This document shows positions 38,853 to 50,100 of a DNA stretch of 64,000 bases, one piece after another; the stretch's first letter is position 1, and each line of letters starts with the position of its first letter. The notes under the pieces were generated by a model that saw nothing but the letters and a program-made list of their open reading frames with translations, was not told the origin of the DNA and did not search any database. The translations under genes and the position numbers were made by a program. Source of the DNA: Setoptus koraiensis (lineage: Eukaryota > Arthropoda); contig CM106585.1 of assembly GCA_048013815.1 (NCBI GenBank), positions 2,170,001-2,234,000 on the forward strand, read 5' to 3'.

Positions 38853-41126
38853 GGAGGGGCTCCGTTGGGTTCCGTTGGGCGCCGCTCGGTGCCGTTTGGC
38901 GCCCTCGAAGAGCGCGGGACGGAAATGAAAAAACTTTTTTATCTGGCGGCTCTGTTCTGTGCCGCCGTGCACAGAACAGAGCCGCAGTTTGGGTGGCACA
39001 GAGGAAAAGTGTATTGTTAGGTGTAATAAATTGTTAGCGCAGCTGACAGTGTAAATTGGGAGATAGCCAGCGGCTTGTACACAATCTGTGCATTTTGCTT
39101 GGGTTTGGCTGGTTTGCCGCGCAAAGCCGCAAAGTGAAACTATTGATAAGACGCGCTGTGCGCATTCATACACTTATATAAGTGGGGCCCAAAAGAGTTG
39201 TTGATGATATCACTATAATAAGAGATGAGAGAATTACTTCTGAGTGGATTACGTAACGTTGCGAAGGAAGAAAACAGAATGAAGTAGAGAGAGGGAGAGA
39301 GAAGAAAAAAACTCATTACATTGAAGTGACGCGCTAAACACTTAACTAGTGGCAGTGACAGTAACACTAGAACTGGAGCAGAAATAAAGACTGGGGCCCA
39401 ATTGGGAAAACTGGCAACATACAAGTGTGAGTGTGCTTGTGTGTCTTTGTTTGTGTATCTCACGAAGATAATAAGCAAAGCATATTACATAAGCAGCAAC
39501 CACTACTACTACTGCTACACATAATATATTGTTGTGGCATATGATAGAAGTGACACATAAGTGAGAATGTGCGACATAAACAAACAACATTGAAGATTGC
39601 ACGTTGCGTTGGCTGTCGGTTGTGGGTTGTTGATCGGAGATGTTGCAAGCAGATAAACGATTGCACTGATAAAAAGCCTAGAAGAAATAGATAAACTCGA
39701 GCTCGAATTGATTGCGCCTATTTCCCTGTGTCTTTGTGTGTATCCGTTTGTTTCTGGTGCTTGCATGCTTGTTGTTGTTGTTGCTGCTGTTGTCGCTGTT
39801 GTTGTTGTTGTTGTTGTTGCTGCTGCTGCTGTTGTTATCGCGTCTAACCGCAACTTACATCATTTGTCCTATATAAGCGCGCATTAGTGCTATATTAGGT
39901 GGTTGTGCGCTGGTGAGATATGCGATCTGTCTGGCGCGTTTAGATCGCATATAGATCGCATGTAGATCGCATATAGATGGCGGCAACACTGCCGGCACAG
40001 TCTCGCAATTGTCGGCTGCAAGAACAAGTCTCAACCACTAACTAACTGGTATAACTGTCACTGGTCACTAGTGCTGGTCGCTTTAGTCAACCAACAGCCA
40101 ACAGTGAGCAGATAATTGATAGAGAGCAGATAATTGATAGAGAACAGATAATTGATGGAGAGCGCACTGATGAAATAGCCAATGATTGCGCTTGCGAATG
40201 GCGCAAATTGTCATTTGTGTCATCCGTAATATACACATGTAATAATCACACAATCATAACACATGTCAGATAAATTATTGCCAATTTATGGCCCACTTAA
40301 AGTCACTCACTAATCTTCTTCTCTCTCTGTTTGTCGCTCTCCCTCTCTCCCTGTTTGCTATGATGTAACAATAAACAACAAAATGGTGATGAGTACAGTT
40401 GAGTCTGACACAGAGACAGACACAGATCACAAACAACAGGCAACAACTCTGTTGAATGGAACAACAGACGCGCTGTCGGACAACAACAACGACATTTTGA
40501 TGAACATTAAATTACCCAACGAATGCGAGATGCGTCGTGAGGCGCAATCTCGAGTGCGCCATTCAAACGATCACAGAAAAATACAAGGTAAGCAAACTAA
40601 TTAATTAACGCCATACAACAATCACTTTACAACATTGTAGGTGACTGATAATAATAATAATAATAATAATCAAATCTTGTCATTTCTAACTTATGAACAC
40701 ATTGACATCAAATCGCGTTGATTAGCAGATTGTAATGAGCAACAAGACGAGGATGCGTTTGATAGAAAGTCGCTGCTGTGTCAAAGTGATGACGAGTCAA
40801 TAGATGCCATTAACGACGACAACTTTGCAATGACAGGTGAAACGATGCACCACAATGACACATCGCAAAAACAACAACAACAACGATCCCATTGTGCGCT
40901 AATGAAAGCCGAAAAAGAAAATAATGATAACGATGATGATCGGATGTCGTCATCATTTGACGACAATGACGCCAACACTGACAACAACAACATTACAATA
41001 ACAAGCAGCAAACACGAGCCCATTAACAGCGACCAATCTGCTGACCAACTCGTTGATCACGCCACCGATTTGGGTAGTCCGGCTACTGGGCGCGATTTTG
41101 CCCAAACAGCAGAGAGTTGCCGTTAA
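10719..41126 (+). CDS. dac: Dachshund transcription cofactor (spliced, seven coding exons)
   Basis: Coding exons are 10719-11389, 28220-29469, 29586-29877, 36523-38279, 38543-38749, 40399-40587 and 40729-41126. The total is 4764 bases, 1587 residues plus stop. All six junctions use GT-AG and keep the frame (phases 2,1,2,1,1,1). Dachshund is a nuclear Ski/Sno-type DNA-binding cofactor that works with Eyes absent and Sine oculis in eye, limb and neural development. The proof is the Ski/Sno/Dac domain at residues 109-232 ending in RPGRPPKR. The rest is low complexity: His/Gln tracts, poly-Ala, poly-Asn, acidic runs and a KKRPRR basic cluster. Start choice: an in-frame TGA lies eight codons upstream of the first ATG. 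The protein is longer than known fly and vertebrate Dachshund proteins. The C-terminal coiled coil of the family is not recognisable. The last three exons are supported by splice sites and frame only. Confidence 0.88.
12158..12238. repeat. 10-bp minisatellite (CAATGGACAC / CGAGGGACAC)
   Basis: Eight tandem copies of a 10-base unit. The first five carry AATGGACACC-like sequence and the last three change to GAGGGACACC. The two-block structure suggests separate rounds of duplication. Confidence 0.9.
15239..17924. repeat. 2.7-kb low-complexity tract composed almost only of A and C
   Basis: For nearly 2.7 kb the plus strand is A runs broken by single C residues, with only about a dozen or so G or T bases. 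The spacing of the C residues is irregular, so this is not a clean short tandem repeat. The tract begins abruptly after ordinary sequence (TTGATTTGATTCCAT) and ends at a 500-N gap. A degenerate A-rich satellite or unresolved, error-prone homopolymer reads at a contig end could both explain it. The very long Phe/Cys/Val open frames on the opposite strand exist only because a strand without A cannot make stop codons. Confidence 0.9.
17925..18424. other. Assembly gap (500 N)
   Basis: Exactly 500 N bases, which looks like a fixed-size scaffold gap rather than a measured length. It adjoins the A/C tract. Confidence 0.99.
18472..18511. other. Perfect 15-bp inverted repeat
   Basis: ACACAGTATTATACA (18472-18486) and its exact complement (18497-18511) flank a 10-base loop. 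It lies 47 bases after the assembly gap. Function unknown. Confidence 0.8.
19311..19400. repeat. TTG/CTG/CCG trinucleotide arrays
   Basis: A GTTGTTGCTGTTGCCGC-type array. A second, related array lies at 19660-19728, and a CA array lies at 19532-19553. All are non-coding in context. Confidence 0.85.
20077..20142. repeat. 14-bp minisatellite (GACCGACAACCAAC)
   Basis: Four perfect tandem copies plus a partial fifth copy of a 14-base unit. Confidence 0.92.
21040..21135. repeat. CAA / CAAATAATAA array
   Basis: CAA repeats interrupted by AATAATAAC blocks; simple repeat. Confidence 0.85.
22911..23071. repeat. CAACAGCCA trinucleotide-based array
   Basis: About 160 bases of CAA, CAG, CCA and CGG triplets in a higher-order pattern (CAACAACAGCCA repeated). 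Open in several frames, but without coding context. Confidence 0.85.
23313..23388. repeat. GAAAC/GAATT/GAAAT pentanucleotide array
   Basis: Around 15 pentamers of the form GAAAY or GAATT in tandem. A similar array on the opposite strand lies at 33437-33508. Confidence 0.85.
23595..23700. repeat. Cluster of TTCGAA-centred palindromes
   Basis: Repeated CATTCGAA(C/T)G-like blocks spaced roughly ten bases apart, including the palindromes CGCTCGAGCG and CATTCGAATG (twice). The whole array is partly self-complementary. Confidence 0.75.
24199..24254. repeat. 14-bp minisatellite (CGGGTATATTATAT)
   Basis: Four tandem copies of 14 bases; the last carries one change (CGGATATATTATAT). Confidence 0.9.
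24624..24740. repeat. Second palindrome cluster with TTCGAA/GTTCG motifs
   Basis: It includes the perfect 14-base palindrome GTTCGGCGCCGAAC (24624-24637), GAATGCG TT CGCATTC (24665-24680), CATTCGAATG (24683-24692) and AATTCAATTGAATT. It resembles the array at 23.6 kb. Confidence 0.75.
24843..24922. repeat. CTGCCAA(C) heptamer/decamer array
   Basis: About ten copies of CTGCCAAC and its variants (CAACAACTGCCAAC, CACTGCCAAC). Confidence 0.8.
27244..27717. other. Three hairpins shortly upstream of dac exon 2
   Basis: Pairs are 27244-27254 with 27298-27308 (CCATTCGAGCG, 11 bases), 27363-27374 with 27386-27397 (TATAAACTGTTT, 12 bases, 11-base loop), and 27684-27695 with 27706-27717 (TTCGAACGCGCG, 12 bases, 10-base loop). 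All are exact complements. Confidence 0.7.
28220..29469 (+). CDS. dac: dac coding exon 2
   Basis: Acceptor AATAAAG precedes TAGACCCGG. The split codon AG+T gives Ser, then RPGRPPKRSPVGGLMSP, which is the exact expected continuation of the DACH domain (NAS-RPGRPPKR in relatives, followed by a GLMSP motif). The remainder is Asn/Ser/Gln/Thr rich with one poly-Ala block. The donor is CTGG before GTATGT, phase 1. Confidence 0.93.
29586..29877 (+). CDS. dac: dac coding exon 3
   Basis: Follows a 116-base intron (29470-29585) with acceptor ACAACAACAG. It reads EASKEMQALRHLRQSLLAAN and later AAFPFLQHFAALVASQ, then Gln and Ala tracts. The frame joins both neighbours. Donor GCTAG before GTGAGT, phase 2. 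Confidence 0.87.
33437..33508. repeat. GTTTC/GTTCC pentanucleotide array
   Basis: Tandem TTCGTTTCGTTCCGTTTTAT-like pentamers; the complement of the array type at 23.3 kb. A nearby GC-rich array of CGGCGCGGTT type lies at 33318-33378. Confidence 0.8.
34858..34920. repeat. 21-bp minisatellite, three copies
   Basis: GCGCTCAAATGATGAGTT followed by AGG or GGG, three consecutive copies with one difference. Confidence 0.95.
35534..35645. repeat. ATGCG / ATATG pentanucleotide array
   Basis: GATGCGATGCGATGCGATGC followed by related GATATGATATG pentamers over about 110 bases. Confidence 0.85.
36523..38279 (+). CDS. dac: dac coding exon 4 (large low-complexity exon)
   Basis: Acceptor GTGGCGCCAG. The split codon AG+T gives Ser, then LALINSTNSSNASCSANIPA. 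It encodes about 585 residues: Ala-rich segments, His/Gln tracts, an acidic DDDDDDDDY run and a basic KRRTSGAGSRNKNPSRRRSR block. A second nuclear-localisation-like KKRPRR lies near the end. No named domain is recognised. Donor CAAG before GTAGGT, phase 1. Confidence 0.88.
38543..38749 (+). CDS. dac: dac coding exon 5
   Basis: Acceptor ACAACAACAG. The split codon G+CC gives Ala, then PIEVTQATQNDQSNQLQLLI. It later reads DIGAFLKNLESLLEVA, which faintly recalls the start of the C-terminal Dachshund box (a helix of the LLxNIxxLLxVA type) but lacks the long coiled coil that normally follows. Donor AGAG before GTAACT. Confidence 0.75.
38750..40398 (+). other. dac: dac intron 5 with AG array, perfect hairpin and minisatellites
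   Basis: It contains an AG array (38822-38850), a perfect 17-base hairpin (38946-38985), a TTG/CTG array (39768-39835), a 13-base TAGATCGCATA repeat (about 39940-39977) and an 18-base tandem triplication (40106-40160, GAGCAGATAATTGATAGA). No exon with a Dachshund-box coiled coil was found here. Confidence 0.75.
38946..38985. other. Perfect 17-bp stem hairpin in dac intron 5
   Basis: GCGGCTCTGTTCTGTGC (38946-38962) and its exact complement (38969-38985) flank a 6-base loop CGCCGT. It is GC-rich in an AT-rich intron. Function unknown. Confidence 0.85.
40399..40587 (+). CDS. dac: dac coding exon 6 (predicted)
   Basis: Acceptor GAGTACAG, frame-compatible with exon 5 (split Val). It encodes VESDTETDTDHKQQATTLLN and later LPNECEMRREAQSRVR. 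Donor TACAAG before GTAAGC. Support is splice signals, continuous frame and an acidic/Gln composition like the rest of the protein; there is no recognisable domain. Confidence 0.65.
40729..41126 (+). CDS. dac: dac coding exon 7 (terminal, predicted)
   Basis: Acceptor GATTAGCAG, split Asp codon, then CNEQQDEDAFDRKSLLCQSD. The exon is acidic and Asn/Asp rich and ends GRDFAQTAESCR followed by TAA. An alternative C-terminus from exons further downstream cannot be excluded. Candidate AATAAA signals occur as a cluster at 42172-42195, which would give a 3' untranslated region of about 1 kb. Confidence 0.65.
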
Positions 41127-44100
41127 TTGAACACCGATAACGCGACTGTAATTATTAATTAAAAATAACTGAAAGTAAATCATCATATCACATCACAGTC
41201 ACACATTCACATATGTTTATTTTCTATAAGACCAACAATCAAATCATCATTAATGTAATACATACAATTACAATTCAATTTTGGGCCAGCGATTGGCAAT
41301 TGATGACACAGGCTGGTGACAGTTTAACAAGACGAATGATTGCTACTCAATGCTACTACAACTAATTGATATGATATGATTTTAGTTATCATTGTTATAA
41401 TCGTTGCATAATGATGATGATGACAGACACAAAAACTACTAATGCTACCACTATCAGGTGACAATCTGGTCTAATCCAACTCATACCCACATACCCAGCG
41501 GCTATAGGACAGTATCCGCAATTAATTAGGGCCATCCCATTAGTTCTTGAGCGGATGAGGTCACTCAATTTAATTCGATTGACTCACTTATGAGCTACAA
41601 TACAATGGATATAATGCGACAAATAATGATCGCCACATCCGCTATTGACAAATTAATGCGCGCAATGTAAGATGATCATATAGAGAGCGAGCAGACAAAT
41701 TTTGCAATTTTTGTTTGTTTGTCTCACCAATCAACTCTGTCTTTTTGGTTGAAATGATCATAGTGTTTGTAGTGCTGTAAATATAGTGTAAATATTCCTA
41801 GAACCCTACACAATGTAAATAGTTTATTTAAATTACAAGCAAGTCTTGATACACAATAGTAGCAGTGGTTGTAACTGTGCAACTATCCATGTTGGAATAG
41901 CTGGCAATCTCTGTCATGATCAATTAAAAATAATTAGAAAATTATCAAATACTGAATATTAATTGATAATTATCAATTTTTGTTCAACGAGTTACTGCTT
42001 GCTCATCATCATCAACATCATCATCATCGTCATCATCATCATCCGACAGACAGGAAGAGAGAAAAACTTGCTGTTGTTGTTGTTGTTGTTGTATTTCTAC
42101 GACAACCGCAATCGAATAATCACAGGCAATCAAAACAGAAATTAAGAAACAAACACATAAATTAAATTAATAATAAATAAAATAAAATAATTAAATCACT
42201 TGTGAACATGTGAATAAACGACACCAACAAATACAGGAGATACATCATTAGCTATTATTAAATTGGCACCATCTATAAACGTGGCCTGTCTACATGTGAC
42301 GATGGTGTAAACATAAACTCAAAAACACACATGTAAATATTGTATTTATGCATAAAGAGAGAAATGTAATTCAACTAATAACTAGTAATAACGAATACCA
42401 ATACGAATAATAACGAATAATGAGGCGAATCTAAATATTTGTGTGTGTGTCTTCTTTTGGCTTTAATTGTTATCTCCGAATGAATTCGCCGCCTATTCGA
42501 GCAGCTGCAAGTTTTTTAAGAGTTTCAGCTAGCTGCTAAAGTGCTAAGAATCAAATTTTTTTTTGCAGCTATTTAACTAATCAACTAATCAAATATTCAG
42601 AATTATTCTCGCACCATTACCATTACTATTGCTTTTGAAACAAACACAACGGCTTAAAACAATTATCATTCTCAATCACCTAAACTTGTTCGCCTTGTTC
42701 CTAAACAACTTTTGACGAGCTGCTTCTGGCTAGGTTGGCGCACAAACGGCATAATACATGCACAACTAAACTTGCAAAAAAAAAATTGCATATAAATAAA
42801 TATAAATATGAATTTGAATATTGCTCTCTTGAGTCATCCACTAGAGATATTTAAATTAATCGTGGGAATCACTTAGCACTTGAAGCGATGCTTATATTAA
42901 GTGGTGACGGTGGTGCCACTTGATGAGATTGGATTGCCACAAGAGGGATGTTGCTAGTTTGATGTAGTTGTGGGTGCTGTTGTTGAGTTGTGCCATTGAA
43001 AATGATCGTACAGTAGACAGTGTCAAAAGTGGCAACAATACACTGGCCCGCGAGCAACACAAAGATCAACTAAACAAAAAGAAGATGCCAAAAAATATTA
43101 ATTCTCATCATTGGTAATTGGAGAGTTTTCAATTCATCAGCTCGTCTCGGCGAGAGCAATTAAATCTTGTCAGATTTGTATAAATACAATAGAAAAGAAT
43201 GAAATAAAATAAAATAAAACAAAATAAAAAGAGATCTTGGCGTCATGTTGACGCATGCGTAAGGTAGCCTAGCTGAGCCTAGGAACCCCCAGCGGAGTGT
43301 CTGTCAAAATATCATGCTCTGTGTCGGGCGAGCTGTCGGAATGTTGACGCCGGCCGGTCGGCCGGCCAACCAATGTAACGCCGGCTGATTTAAGTTTTGT
43401 TTTGGCGCAAGTTTGCCGGCGATGATGACGAGCAACGACGACGAGAACACTTGCAAGTGTCTAATTGTGTGGATGCGGTTGGCATGGAAACCATTGGATT
43501 ATATGATCACCTGTATGGCAGCAAATGTGTTATTGTGAGCACTGGCTGGTGGTAGCGAGCGCTGCATTCGAAACAAACATTGCGATTGTATCGAGCGAAA
43601 AAGAATAAGAAGAAGAAGCTCGCAAGAATCGTTTATTGTTATTGTTGGTTGGTGTTGATGATTGGCACGCACACTTACATGACACATGATGAGTGATAAA
43701 CAACAACAACAACAGCAACAACAACTAATCAACTGTGTGCGAGTATCAATAACATAGGCGATAACATAGGAGATAACATGCGATAGAACAGGGGAGAGGG
43801 GATAAAAGATTGCTGCCTCTATATATAATTGTTGTGTGTAAAACAGGTAGACAGATTTGTCTTTTCATTAGTCTCTCTCTCTCTGTCTCTGTCTCTCGCT
43901 GGCTCATAATATGTTGATTGAACAACAACATTGAAACGGACGATACAAACCAACAAGTTTGATGCTGCAACTCACAACAAACAATGATTTTTGTTTTTTG
44001 CTCTCTCTCTCTCTCTCTCGTCTTGTAAATTTGAAAAGTGACGCAAGAGACGAAGGTCATTGCTTCTTGTTGCACCATCCACTGGCATCATCTTCTCAAT

Positions 44101-47100
44101 CGTGTTCGTCTTGACGGACACACCACAATGATTTGGATGGCCAAGTTATTATGGTGCCAGTGATTATATTTATTGTTATTAATCCGCAAGTGATGCCAAC
44201 CGACCAATAATTTGATAGCCATGAGTTAAATTGACGCGCGAAATTAACATGATCGTGGCCATCATTATACATCGCGGCTACAGATCGCCACTACAGATTG
44301 CGTATAATGGGACCAAAACCAAAATCAAAACCAAAACCACAACAGCAACAGCAACAATGTACATACAATATAGACATATGTGAATAGTTGCACTAGTTGC
44401 CAGCATAACGAGAGAATATACGACTGAAATTTTGCACTGGCCATTGCAAACTTGCAACTGGCAACTGGCAACTTGCAACCACTGGCCACTGGTCACATTC
44501 AGCGCCGCACACATATATTTTAATAATATCTCGATTTAAATATATTTGTATCGATACATATCGAAACGAGGCGATACAAACACAATCTAATGATGGACGT
44601 GAAGATAATTAATGCGCGTGTCGAGCCGTCGTCTCATGAGCAAGATCGTGAACGTTTGGTTGATCTGACTGACATTTGATTCTTCGCTCTCTTTAAATGG
44701 CTCCTCTTCTTTTTGGAACGCCGTTGGCTGGCGTCTCGTTTGCATCCATGCCCATACAATAGACGCACTGTAATAAGAACTGCACATGAGTTTAACGTTC
44801 GACTTTTTTCCTCTGAAAATTCACTTGAGTTTGTCCGAAATGAAATTAATTCAAACTCACAGTTTAACCTAAACTCAAAGCCATTCAAATCAGCAGCATA
44901 CGTCATCGAGCATGGACGAGCTTGCAGTGGATACAGTTATCTAATTGTTGTTGGCTTCTTCTCATTGCTCAGTCCGTCCAACTTTGTTAAGTTCATTATG
45001 AGCCAGCCATAATACCACCAGAATAATTTGTAATCAGGAGGTGTGTTTGCGCGGCCGGTCGGGTATCGGCGGAGCGGTCAGTCACTTTGATCATTGATTA
45101 TTGAAAGGAAAGCGTTCGTTTGGTTGAGAGCGATGATGCTATTGCTCGCCTGCTACGATGGCAACAAACAATGAAATATGATGCAAACAATGCAAGCCAG
45201 AGGCACAGTTATTATATAATATCTCTGGCTCTGGCTCTTGGTCGCTCTCAACTGGCCACTAGTGACTGCAGTTAATTAAATTTGCATAGCATCCTCATTT
45301 GTTATTATCGTCGCTCACCCCGCTAATCTAAGCGCGTAACGTGATATACGCGCACCCAATGAATGCTGCTTTGTGCAATACGAGAGACAAACCCGTTTCC
45401 GTTGGCCGTTGTTTGGCATCATTCAACACCATTGGCAATTTGCTTGCGTAATAATGTAACAGCAGCGGGGCCAGCCAATTGCAAGAGCGAGAGGGAAAAA
45501 GACGAGAGAGAGAGAGAGAGAGAGGCGAGAGTAAATTTGAAAGTGCAAATTGTCAATGCAAGCTGAATAAACAAAACTATAGTTAGACAAGGAACAGTGC
45601 TCATCAAATAGTATAACTAACTACACAGTCTCAAAGAGTATCAATTGCTCCCTTTTAGGGGGAGCCACTTGCGCGCCTCAATTAATACCGCCGGCTGCCT
45701 ATATATAGACGGCATATATTAGCATATGCACAATGCATATTCTATATGCGCATAGTGTGCCGCCAAAGAGCAAATAGAGTAACGGAAACCAGTGGAAACA
45801 AATGGATCAAGTTATCCGTTGTCGCCATGTTTTTGGCTTGCGCGATTCAAATCGAATTGCATTCTGTTGGAATGGATCGGATTGGATGGGATTCTGTTCG
45901 ATTGGATTGCGTTCGATTGGATTGGATTCCGTTCGATTGGATTGGATTGGATTGGGTCTGATCCGATTGGATGCTGATGTAATGCGATGTGATGGATCAG
46001 AGCTAGCCGATGGGCTGATGCAATGGCCATTGCAAGCGTAATGTGTGTGTATATCTGTTTATGATGATGGGGTGATCGGGTTGAGTAACGGGGCCTATCT
46101 ACACTTTTTGAGTGCACCCATCGATCACTGTCATTACTTTGTAGATATACACACATTTATATGTATCTCTCTCTCTCTATATATATGTGTATTTGTTGGC
46201 TGGTATATACACAAATATCTCATATGCATATGAGACATACATATCTATATATGTGTGTATATTTCCATGTTGACAATGTGTGTGTGTGCGTGTGCGTGTG
46301 TATATCCATGCGATGAGAATCAATATCAATGGAACGCACTGCCAGCGTCAACAAGCAACTACCAACTGGCCAGGGCCCAGAGGCCCCAATGAAAAGGAAC
46401 ATTCAAAAGAAAAGAACGCCACACCCTGAAACTGTTCTTTGGTCCACTGATGACACCAGTAAATTGTGTGTGCCTAGATACCAATGAAGTCAGCCATATT
46501 GCCAAAGGAATGCATCTTATATAATAAATTAGCATCTTTGCCTGCTGGTTGCCACTGTCGCCACGCACGCAAACTAAACTTGCAACTGTAAATGAAGCGT
46601 AGATAAAAAAATTGCCTAGATAACGCCTAAAGTTGCTATCTTTTTAGCTGGCGCAAAACGACAAACACACACACACACCACCCATCTATCTATCTATCCA
46701 TCTATGTGTCTGTTTGTTTGTTTGTTGTTGCCATTGCTGTTGCCGTTGGTGTTGTCGTTGCTGTTGTGCCAACCGACGAACCAGCAACCACAGTGAATGA
46801 CTGATGAAGTGTCATCATCGATCAGATGATGGCAAGATTTGTCAGTCTCTCTATATAGAGGCAAACGATTGAATGAGTGACAAACGAATTGAAAATAGGA
46901 CAATCTTGTTGACTTATGCAACGTTGAAAGGTGCTGATATTGATCAAACGAGACCAATAACGTTATCGAGTTTACCTAGTGGTCACATCTGAATAAAGTC
47001 AAAGCGCAGACAGAATATTATAAGAGTGGAACGGTATTTTTGTTGTTCATAAGCACACTTCTGGTCTTAAATAAATATCCAGTTTATAAATAGGTGGCAT

Positions 47101-50100
47101 TATCAAATCTCATTGATCATGCGAAATAATTCAAACAAGACAGACAGAGAGACATTGATTTCCATCGTTGATAGACGTGCCCAGGTTGGTGTGCTTTTTT
47201 GTTTGTTTGTTTGCTTGCTTACTTGTTTGCGCAACGCCATCGATCACCTTTCTTTGCCATTTTTTTGTCTCGTATCTATTCATTTCCAAGTCAAACCAAT
47301 GCTGATCAGATAAGCGATTGGGCTATGTGAGCAAGATGGGAGAGGGAGAGAGAGAGAGAGTCGACGGTGCGAGATAACTCGCGATATAATGAAAGATATG
47401 ATGACTGAATGCTTGCAACACTACTGTTATTACACGGGTATAGGTATTGTTAGGTGCGTAATTAGACGAGAGCGATTCGTGCGAAGAGAAGTGAAGAAGT
47501 TAAATGTAGGAAGGAATGTAAAAATGAAATTATGAAAAGATAATCAAGACGTAACAACAAGTGCACTTTTGTTGGAAATGGTAGCACGCAATAAGGTGAC
47601 TCTCGATAGTACATCATGTTTTGTTTGATTGGTCATTACAATTGAACATCACACAAACTGTATAACATAACAGAAAGTGTCTACTTACCTGGATTCACGA
47701 TAGCATGTCGTTGTTTTAGTATCGTTATCATTATTATTATTATTTTGACCACACTGTGCTTGTGAGTGACAAGATAACAGCATCGTTGTCATGCCAAACT
47801 ACAAAGATATAGATATACAAACTGACTAATCACTAGACAAGTTCAATTGGCAGCCAGTGTATCTGTTTTTGATACTCTCTGATCAAATGTTGCTACTTTT
47901 CTCAACTTGAGCTACCAAAAGTGTTAGCTCCTAGAAATAGATGAGACCCGGCGCCTTCAAAGTGGCTCTGCCTAATCTACTACACACCGTATGATGTAAT
48001 GCTGATATCTATATTAATCACATCTAGTATTATCCAAAAGTTGCATTCAATACCTAGTTAGTTGCAGTCTCTCTATTGGTTTGTATGTGGCCAAATTGTT
48101 TTTAAGGTGAAACGATGAAATAGATAGAGATCAAATCTATTGATATTCAAGTTCAACTGTGTCTGTGGTTATTGCGAGTCCGTCAAGTATCACAATCCCG
48201 TAGAGTGATAATTATGATGGATTGGTACAGGTATTAGTTCTAAGTTTTTTCTTTTTGCAACCTGCAAGTCCATTTTAATAATAATCAAAACTGTAATGAC
48301 CATTGCGGTACTGTGTCATGCATTTTCCTATATTTCATATTTATTGTATGAAAGCCCAACAAGTATTACATGTAACTTTTAAATCAAGCCGATGGTATCA
48401 TTATTGCAAATTAGTAGGACGACGAAGAAATCATCAATAGTAATTGTTTGTCGTTCATTCCTTAGAAACAATCAAGTGCCATCTAGATTGCGCTAAATGA
48501 ATTCTTTCATATTATATATGGTATTAAATTGCCTTGTCCATTCAGGACAATATCCATTTCATCACAAATAAACATGTATGCATACATGTCCATTTAACGG
48601 CGCGCTTTTCATGTTATAAGTTCAACTGATTGTTTTATGTTGTCTTGTTAGCGCCGATAATAACAGGTTGTTAAGTTGATGTTGTTAGACTAACAACATG
48701 AAACATTGACTTGAGCAACTATTTAGTGTCAGTCATTATGTCAGACAATGAAATTTCTAACGTACAATTATTGTTATGTTTGTAAATTTATTGTTTAAAC
48801 CACATCATTATGTAACCACTACTATTGAACTTAAACCAAGAAGCTAACTCAGCACCAATTGGGTTTCCGGTTGTAATGGCGCCCAATGGGCGGTGATGAT
48901 AACAGATCTATTGAAACGAATTGAATGATTGGTTCAATAGTGAATGAATAAACATTCCGGACAACTCATTCAATGTTTTTCAATAGTCATCCCTATTATG
49001 TTTATAAATAAACAATCACTGTCCACAAGGAGTGGCAAGTTACCGATTTAAATCAGATTTTGAGTATGCAATTCGAGGGTCAATCTAGGGCCGATATTAA
49101 TTCTTCGTTGAATGCACTTGTCCTATCGGTTAGTGGGCTGGTTAATCGGTGATGGTGGTTGGTAGCGACCATTGTTGATCGAACACTCCCAGCCAACCTA
49201 ATCCTCTAACATAAGTATCTATCAATTTAGAAAGGTATTTGTTGTTCTGTTCTTCTCACATCGGCCATTATTAATAGCTGCGAACTGAAAATGCTATGTC
49301 AGATGGGTAGTCAGTGGGTTCCATATTGATGCAAGCGAGTGAGTCACAAGTTACAACATTAAATTGGCGCGAACAACTTGTTAGTGGAAATGAAATTATT
49401 CTGTTGCCAGACAATACAATAAAATAGAAGAGAAAAACTTTACTTTTATTCCAATCGATAATTGATCTAGATCGATTGAGATCAATTAAAACAAGAACAA
49501 ATTCTTGCCGCCAATAGGTGTTAGATGAACACGCCCAATCGTTAATGATGATTGCTTCTTTAAGCAGTGTTACTCATGCACATTCTCAATATGCCATGAA
49601 AAGAGATATCTTTCTCATCGGCATCTGTAAACTATTGCAATGATACATACCCATACTATGATAATGTTTTAACAATAATTTATCAATTATATATCATCGT
49701 CGTCTGCACAGATTTATCCTATTGTTTTCTACGATCATTTCACAAACTATTTTAGGCCAGCGTAAAACTGTAGCCAACATCCATCATTTATTGATTGCCA
49801 TTGGAGTGTTGATTGCTAACAGCATTGAAATCTAGCTGCCTTCGGTTATTTTATCTATTTATACAGCTTATTGTTACTGATATAGTGAAAAAACAAAAAA
49901 TTCCAAGAGTCTATTGTTCAGTTATAACAACCCTCTGGAATGCGTTCAAATATGATCACCATCAATTACAGTGGCCGAATAACAAGCAGCGAGAACATAA
50001 CGGTCGAAACTCGATCAAAACCTGTAATTAAAAGACGCTAGTCATTTTAAAACTATTTGACCTCGTATTTCAATCATACTGTTAGTGATTTCTATGTTTT

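Noticed and set aside
44634..45012. Overlapping 99- and 90-codon frames on both strands
   Set aside because: No family resemblance and no gene-like context; overlapping opposite frames of this size are common by chance.
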